From Apodemus sylvaticus (lineage: Eukaryota > Chordata > Mammalia > Rodentia > Muridae): a stretch of 64,000 nucleotides of DNA. The notes beneath the pieces are model-generated. The model made no database searches. It was not told the origin of the DNA and was given only the letters and a program-made list of their open reading frames with translations. Positions 57,382 through 64,000 of the stretch are shown here, piece by piece. A program made the translations under genes and the position numbers. The number at the start of each line of letters is the position of its first letter. The stretch's first letter is position 1. Location: NCBI RefSeq assembly GCF_947179515.1, contig NC_067481.1, positions 1,086,570 to 1,150,569 on the forward strand, written 5' to 3'.

Positions 57382-57424
57382 TTTCCCCCCTTTTTTCTTT
57401 TCCTTTTTCTCTTTTCTTTTCTTT

Positions 57425-57508
<84 letters not shown>

Positions 57509-57511
57509 TTT
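57382..57511. repeat. (TTTC)n polypyrimidine tract
   Basis: 130 bases of C and T only, mostly TTTC units at 57416-57509. Confidence 0.98.
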
Positions 57512-58109
57512 AAAGAAAATAGGTTGTATAAAGCTTAAAAAGCATGCCAGAAGGTATAGGTGCCAAAATTGGTGATAAACATTCAAAGGGTTCTATGTTC
57601 ACAATAAAAGTTGTGATCATCCTAATGACTTTGCCTTTCACAGTACTTCCTAGTCAGAGAGAAAGTTAACTGGCATTAATTTTTAAGTCCTTCAGAGCCA
57701 AGGATGTGGTGACAAGCCCACATGGGTGATGAGGGAGAACCAATCAGAGCACAGGGGATAATGGATGCCCCAGGAAGAGATGTGATTGCACATGGGGTAG
57801 CATATGGAGACCACCAAAGGCCACCTATATTAGGTGGGGTGCAAGGCTCTGAAAAGACATGGCTGTACCCGCCCCAGACAAGGACCTTTGAGTTGTAGCA
57901 GGTGTCTCTTTACTTCTAGCAGGGAAAACTGAACCCAGGAGAAGGCGCGGAAGCTGCTGGTGTAGGGTCTGGGAACATTAGTGTCTTGGTCATCATGGAA
58001 GTACAGCAGGACCTGCAAACCCCCAGGGTTTGCTTGCTCATCGCCTGCCTTGAGCAGCTACCCTATGCGGCAGAAGTGGGGTGAAAGCTCTGCCTCCCCA
58101 TCCTGCATG

Positions 58110-58410
58110 TGACAAACTGAATGTGTCCCTTCTCCCAAATTTATATGTTAAAATCATGATGATTGTAGGCTGTGGGGAGGTTAGGTGATGAGGTGGAGTC
58201 CCGCCGATGAATTATAAGCTATGCCTGGAAAGCTCCCCGGCCTCCTGGGCTGGGAGACAGCACCCTTGGGAACCAGGAGGCCACACTTTCCAGACCTGAG
58301 TCTACTAGTACTTGAGTCACCTGGTCTCGTCTCCAGAGTTGTGAGAGATAGATTTCAGTTGTTTGGAAGCAACATTATGGTGTTTTTGTTATGAATGACC
58401 ACAGTAGTCT
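58110..58410 (+). mobile_element. Old MaLR-type LTR (MST-like)
   Basis: CTGAATGTGTCCCTTCTCCC, GGTTAGGTGATGAGGTGGAG and GAGTTGTGAGAGATAGATTTC. Confidence 0.55.
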
Positions 58411-58739
58411 GAGAAGGCACCTACTTTTAGCCCCGTCCTAAATCCTCACTTACGGGGCTACAGAGAGGGTGGGGGAAACAGGTAGCATTAAGAGTGGAGC
58501 TAAAGTAACTCTGAAGAAAGATCAAGTCACTCACTGCCTTACAGGAAGTAAACGGTCAGTAGGGACAAGCCTTTCCTCACCAGAGCACAGGTACTGGGAA
58601 AACCACTCACAGTCCTCAGAGCTCTGGGGTCAGGCCTGCTGTTTCCTGCCCTTTGAGAACTGGTCATTTGGGAGCAGGTTGTTCAGACAAACCATCCTAT
58701 TAATGAAAGTCTGCATTAAATGACTTTTATTGTACTAGA

Positions 58740-59095
58740 TTTTCTTTTTAAATTTTATTTGTGTATGTGTGTGTGTGTATGTATGTGTGTGTGTGTGTGT
58801 GTGTGTACACAAGTGAGGGTGCCCACAGAGACCAGAAGAAGGTGTCAGAGGCTGAATGTGATGGCACACACCTTTAATCACAGCACTCAGGAGTCAGAGG
58901 CAGGTGATTCTTTGTGAGTCCAAGGCCAACCTGGTCTGCAAGTTCTATGCCATTCAGAGCTGCCCAGTCTCAAAACAAAACTACAAAACAAGCAAGCAAA
59001 CAAACAAAAAGCCAGTAACACAAGAGATTGTTTGATATCTTGGAGCCAGAGTTACAACACTCACTCTGAAATGCTGAGCCATCCGCCAGACCCCT
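58740..59095 (-). repeat. B3 SINE with (GT)n, split by a B1
   Basis: B3 parts at about 58740-58848 (CAGAGACCAGAAGAAGGTGT, with a GT run at 58764-58805) and 59012-59095 (GAGCCATCCGCCAGACCCC). A plus-strand B1 lies between at about 58850-59010 (GATGGCACACACCTTTAATC). Confidence 0.8.
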
Positions 59096-59238
59096 AGATA
59101 GATTTTCTTCTAAATTCTTGTTTATTTTCCCTTACAGGGTATATGTAGGTCAGGGGACTTTGTGTAAGGAATTGCGTGTATCTTCAGTGGCTTTCCCAGC
59201 TTAGGGGCTTCCCCCTATTCCCTCCTTCCCACGCTCCT

Positions 59239-59240
59239 CC

Positions 59241-59282
<42 letters not shown>
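59239..59282. repeat. (CT)n microsatellite
   Basis: About 44 bases of CT. Confidence 0.97.
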
Positions 59283-59285
<3 letters not shown>

Positions 59286-59968
59286 CACATAAACACACAC
59301 ACACATCTTCCTCTTTCCTTTCCTCCTTCCAGGCATTGTGCCCTGAATATTTTTGGGGGAACAGAAAAGTTAACCCTAACATAGTTTAAGTAGAAAAGGA
59401 TATTCCCACACCACGCATCTGCCAATCAGGTCAGGTCTTACTCCAGGAGCGGCTGGATCCCAGGGCTATCAGGATTTTCTACAGACAGCTCCACGTTCAA
59501 GCCTGTGTGTCGCACTGCTCCTCACGTGTCCTGTATCCCTCCTTAGGAGGAAGCTGGTTCAGCACCTCTAAACTGGGCAGGCATTGTCTGTGATGTTGAT
59601 ATATAGACCGTGCAATAAGCAGTCTGTCCTTCTGATCAGCCGTTCGCCAGAACTCTTGGGTTTCTGGCTTTTCTCTTGTGTCCAGCACTGTTTACAGGAT
59701 GACTGGTCTGTGCCAGAACAGGACCTCAGAAAGGACCGATTCAATAGAAATCAAGACAAATACTGAAAATGAAAGCGTAGTAACTGGAATGAAAACTATC
59801 TCAAAGGAAAGATAGATGATAAAACTGAGATTTTGAAAAAGATTGAGAATGGAGCAGGAAGGAAAGGAAAAATAAGAAAATAATGTTATAGGACAAGTTT
59901 ACAGTGTTTAACATCTTATTGATTCTATTCCAGAAGGAGAAAACAGATACACAGTTCTAGAAAGCGTC
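59283..59968. other. Rab40b intron 1, unique-looking stretch
   Basis: No repeat or exon recognised. Confidence 0.4.
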
Positions 59969-59969
59969 T

Positions 59970-60275
59970 CAATTCAAGCATGACAGAAGTCTGCAATCCC
60001 ATCACAGGGGAGATAGAGGCAGGAGGATTGGGAGTTCAAGATCACCCTCGACTACATTTGGAGATTGGGTTTAAGCCAGGACAACATTAGACCCTGTCTC
60101 AAAAAACAATGATTCGAAAACAGAATGTTTCTGGGGCAATGAAGAGAACTGGCTGCTTTCCCAGAGAACATGGCTTCAGAGGATCTAATGCTCTCTTCTG
60201 GCCATCATGGGTACTGCATGCGTGTGGTACAGAGGCAAAACACACATACACATAAAATAAAATAAAAATACCCAG
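59970..60275 (+). repeat. Old B1-like then B2/B3-like SINEs
   Basis: B1-like at 59970-60107 (GAGGCAGGAGGATTGGGAGT, CCCTGTCTCAAAAAAC) and B2/B3-like at about 60118-60275 (GAGAACTGGCTGCTTTCCCA with an AAATAAAATA tail). Confidence 0.6.
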
Positions 60276-60527
60276 AATGTTTCTCAAAGTGGAAAGATCT
60301 CTTGCCTTCGATTGAAGGGGCCCATAAAACAGTCAACATGATAAACTTCCATCTAAGCACAAGTGTGAAGTGGACATTCCTAACAGCTCTGCATTCACAC
60401 ACCCTTTTCAAGGAAGAAGCAAGGAAATCATAGAGTTTCTAATGCAGCAATGCTCCTGGCAAAGGCCAAGCGGGACGATTCTGATGACCAATTTAGATAA
60501 GCAGGAAGTTGAGTATGTGTATGTAGG

Positions 60528-60745
60528 AACACACACACACTGAATATACATACACACACACACACTATATATATATATACACACACACTATAAATATACA
60601 GATACACACACTATATATATACATATACACATACACTATATATACATACATACGCACACTATATATACAAATACACACACTATATATACATACACACTAT
60701 ATATACATATACACACATTATGTATGTATATATACATATATAGAT

Positions 60746-60785
<40 letters not shown>

Positions 60786-60786
60786 A
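60528..60786. repeat. CA/TA compound repeat and (TAGA)n
   Basis: Alternating runs of ACACAC and TATATA, with the motif CACACTATATATA repeated many times to about 60735, then ten TAGA units at about 60742-60785. Confidence 0.96.
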
Positions 60787-60904
60787 CATATATATAATGT
60801 TCTATCGATTCAGGCATTAAACTCAGGGTCTATATGGCAAGCACTTGTCCAGAGAGCCTCACTAGTCCAGAGACATTGTTTAATTCTAGGTCAAACAAAG
60901 GTCT

Positions 60905-61095
60905 CAGGCTGAAGAGATGACACAGTTAAGAACATTTGGTGCTCTTTCAGAAGACTTCTAAAGAATCCATGTTCAGTTCCTACACACACATTAGGCTGCT
61001 CTCAACTGCCCACCTCTTTTTCTGGTCTCTGTGAGCAAGCAGACACTGACAGAGACACATAAATGCATGAAGACTAGCACAGTAGAGTGTGGACT
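60905..61095 (+). repeat. B3-like SINE, old
   Basis: GGCTGAAGAGATGACACAGT, GAATCCATGTTCAGTTCCTA and CTCTTTTTCTGGTCTCTG. Confidence 0.6.
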
Positions 61096-61314
61096 GTTTC
61101 ACTGGCTAAAATAGCACATATCTGTTCTAGGGGGATGTGTCTGTTGATGTGCAAGTGCATGGGAAGAGACAAAATTATAGCTAGAGGCATGGAGAGGGTT
61201 ACATTTTTACGTCACATGGTGGGAAATCAATTAATTATGCAAACTCAGAAATCAAAAACATAAGAATGTTACTAAAAATTTGGAGAAATACAGCAAAACA
61301 ATGATTAATAAAGG

Positions 61315-61590
61315 TCAAAGGTGGTCTGGCATGCTTATAGTCACAGGAAGCGGAGGCAGGAGTTGCCATGAATTTGAAGCTAGCTTGGGCAACACCATAA
61401 GACTCTGTCTGAAAAAACAAACGAACAAAAAAACCAAAGCAACTTTATGGGTATGGTGGGACACATCTATAATTTCAACACTTGGGAGGCAAGATCAGGG
61501 GGTTAGGGCAAGCTAAGGTCCATATCAGGTCCAAAGCTAGCCTGGACTACCTGAGATCCTGTCTCAAAAAGCCAAAAAAAAAAAAAAATA
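61315..61590 (+). repeat. Two old B1-like SINEs
   Basis: About 61315-61435 (GCGGAGGCAGGAGTTGCCAT, GACTCTGTCTG) and 61438-61590 (GGTATGGTGGGACACATCTA, ATCCTGTCTCAAAAAG with an A tail). Confidence 0.65.
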
Positions 61591-61802
61591 TGGCAAAATA
61601 ATGGCTACCGGTGGGGGAACAACAAAAGCAATTTAAGTAGAGAGTGGGACATGGGGGGGGGGGTGGCATGGCCTGCCATGCTTCTAATGGGCCTCAGACT
61701 GAGTTGAAACTTGAAACCAGAGACCAAAACTTTGATGAAAACAGAAGCCAAATCTAGTTCTTTGTTTTACAAATGTTATAAGTGTGTGGGGGGGGGGAGT
61801 CA

Positions 61803-61990
61803 TAGGCAGGCCAGGGAGATTGTTCGGTGGGTAAGGGAGACTGCACCAAGCTCCATGACCTGAGTCTTCTCTAGGTCCCACATGGTAGAAGGAAAGAATG
61901 GACTCCTGCAAGGTTGCTTTTTTTTTCCTGACCTCCACACAGGCTGTAGTACATGTGTGGGAGCAGACACACTGCCTTCTCACATATGAC
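61803..61990 (+). repeat. B3 SINE
   Basis: GGCCAGGGAGATTGTTCGGT, CATGACCTGAGTCTTCTC and CTGACCTCCACACAGGC. Confidence 0.75.
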
Positions 61991-63595
61991 TTTAAAACTT
62001 GTAAGTACTTAAGAACCTCATCCCATTCTGTTGTTTGTTATAGTACAGGATAGCGCAGTTTAGTAACCCTGACACATTCTAAAGTATGCGGCACTAGCTA
62101 GTTTTCATTGTGGGAACATCATAGGCATATCCACTCCCCCACTCAAAGACTGTTACAATGTTGCCAGGAGAAGTATTCTCATGGGACCTCCATTACAGGT
62201 GCAGTCAGCCACCTCAGACATGATTGCAAGGATGACTGAGAAAAGGGTAGTTAGAGGCTGGGAGAGGCAGCGTGCCTAGGCAGGGGTTAGTCTCCTAGAA
62301 GACCAAAGTGAGATGTCCCCCAGCCTCTGAAGGCTTGGTGCTCTGCCTGTCTGGGGATAGACATGCTGACGTCAGAACTATTATCTCCACATTCAAAACA
62401 GATGTCCAAGTGTGTTTATTCATTGCCTCATGGAGAGAATGGACAGAAACGTTTTCAGATTTAACCTTACCCGTATTCTGTTTGTTGTATGTGTGTCATG
62501 CTGTGTGCCTCCGTGCTGATCACTGCAGAACATCAGCGGTTGATAGTCCTGGGCACTCCACGGGTTTGGAGGTCTGTGAGGAGGCTACTGTGCTCCGGTG
62601 ACAGAAGGGGCTCCTCTTGGAACCCAGGAGAGGGCTTTTCATTCTCCTGAAGGGATTCTCTTCTGTGGTCACATGAGGTCACATACACACACACTCCTCC
62701 TCCCCAGGAGCCCTGATATGAGAGAAATAGATGGCAATAAGAGCTGTGGCTGTTCGAGTGGGAATGAAGTCAGTGTCTGATGCTGAAAATGCCCCGCCAC
62801 CCTCCAGGCTGGGAAAGAGACAAAGACAAGGAACATTGAGAGAAGGGAAAAAGAACACACAGGTAGAGAAACGGGGGAGGGGTGTCAGGGGTGAGACAGG
62901 CCCAGGTCAAGGGACGTCCAAACCACAGCATCCTTTTGTGTTTTCACTATTGGGATAGGAGGTGCTGTGCTTCTGACTCTGAGTGTCTTAAACAGAACAG
63001 CAGTTATTCCTCTGCAAGGGGCAGGATTTTATTTCCCCATTGATTCACCTGTCCTCTGGCATGATGGGCCCTCTCCTGTGGACAGAATGTCAGCTTAACA
63101 GGAGACAAAATGGGGACTCAGAGCCTTACTAAGATATGGTCTGTTAGAGAACTGATGGGCTGGGTCCTGGGTTAAGCAGTTAGACCAGAAATAGGAGGGA
63201 GTGTGTCACAAGAGACTGGGGTAGGGGATGTGCCTCTGACACTGTGGGAAAGCCTTGTAGGGTAACTCCTAGGTGGGTTCAGGAAGAGTTCAACCACTGT
63301 GCTATCCACATGGAGCCAGAGTACATAAATCTCAACTGGGGGGGGGGCTGGTGGGGGCATGGGCTCTACTTCCAACCTGGGGAGGAGCTACCACCTCATC
63401 TATCTGCTCCTTCCTGCCGTCCTGTGCCTTGCACTCTACAGACGGAGCTGGAGCACCACTCCTGGGACTCGGGACTTAGAGTTGAAACCCAGACCTCTAG
63501 ATTTCTCCAGGGGACTGCGCTGAGGCTATCCCTTTAGTGTTGGTGATCAAAAGAAACATGGCGAAGTTGTATGCCTGACCCATACAAGATCTAAT
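61991..63595. other. Rab40b intron 1, unique-looking stretch
   Basis: About 1.6 kb with no recognised repeat or exon. A G run lies at 63339-63347. Confidence 0.45.
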
Positions 63596-63596
63596 T

Positions 63597-63722
63597 CTCA
63601 AGCTAGGCATCCTTCAATCATAGCACTAGAGAGGCAGAAGCAGGCCGGGACCTGTGAGTTTGTGCCCAGCCTGGTTTATAAAGCAAGTTCTAGGCTAACC
63701 AAGGTTACACAGTGAGAAAAGC
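63597..63722 (+). repeat. B1-like SINE, old
   Basis: TCAAGCTAGGCATCCTTCAA, CAGCCTGGTTTATAAAGC and AAGGTTACACAGTGAG. Confidence 0.65.
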
Positions 63723-63929
63723 CAAATGGTGGTGGAGCAGGTCACAGACTTGGTGGCGTTTGATACAAAGGATATACCCTTTCCTGGTGTCTTTACTGAG
63801 TTCAGTTTCTGGGCCCTGTTCTCATCAGCTCTGAGTATATTCTAGTCTCTCCAGATCTATCTATCATCCAGGGACACCAGAAGTCAATCCACGGGTTTCA
63901 TTTCTTTCTTTCTTTCAAGAGTCTTGAGC

Positions 63930-64000
63930 AGCCAGCCAGTGGTGGCACATGCCTTTAATCCCAGCACTTGGGAGGCAGAGGCAGGTGGATTTCTGAGTTT
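63930..64000 (+). repeat. B1 SINE cut by window end
   Basis: CAGCCAGTGGTGGCACATGC through GGCAGGTGGATTTCTGAG; it continues past 64000. Confidence 0.93.

Overview
This is genomic DNA from a rodent, almost certainly mouse. It is dense in B1, B2, B3, B4 and ID SINEs, MaLR LTRs (ORR1 and MT types) and mouse-type L1 3' ends, with long CT, GT, TTTC and CA microsatellites. Two single-copy genes are visible, arranged tail-out (divergent): Fn3krp on the minus strand at the left and Rab40b on the plus strand at the right. The same neighbouring pair lies on human 17q25.3, so I infer the syntenic distal part of mouse chromosome 11. The locus assignment rests on recognising the proteins; no alignment was run.

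Left part (1-6120). Coding exons 1-4 of Fn3krp (ketosamine-3-kinase) run right to left at 5754-5894, 2062-2213, 1465-1556 and 300-382. All junctions have GT/AG splice sites and the reading phase is continuous, giving 156 codons of an expected total near 309. The remaining exons lie beyond base 1. A GC-rich promoter with GC boxes and inverted CCAAT boxes lies at about 5500-6120. The introns are full of SINEs, including a B1 inserted head-to-head into another B1.

Middle (about 6.1-40.1 kb). This is a 34-kb intergenic interval with no supported protein-coding gene. It holds a nearly complete ORR1-type MaLR element with both LTRs (8178-10313, minus), further MaLR LTRs, two likely ERV solo LTRs, L1 3' fragments (one with the 5'-inversion structure expected from twin priming), a 265-base uninterrupted pyrimidine run, many SINEs, and a fragment resembling the 5' end of an Arhgap17-type mRNA (a probable retropseudogene).

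Right part (about 40.1-64 kb). A CpG-rich promoter with four CCAAT boxes precedes Rab40b coding exon 1 (40476-40617, or 40473 if the first of two ATGs is used). Exon 1 encodes the N-terminus and P-loop of this SOCS-box Rab-family GTPase. The rest of the window is Rab40b intron 1; I could not find exon 2 by eye, so it probably lies past 64000. The intron carries SINEs, a triplicated CT/GT compound repeat, a 51-bp tandem duplication and old MaLR-like LTRs.

I found no CRISPR array, operon, rRNA gene, true tRNA gene or evident new system. The points most worth a second look are the uORF whose stop codon overlaps the tandem Rab40b start codons, the four-CCAAT promoter, the retropseudogene fragment, the inverted B1 pairs, the L1 inversion and the unusual tandem repeats. 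Repeat family names are from memory of consensus sequences and repeat boundaries are accurate to roughly 10-20 bases.
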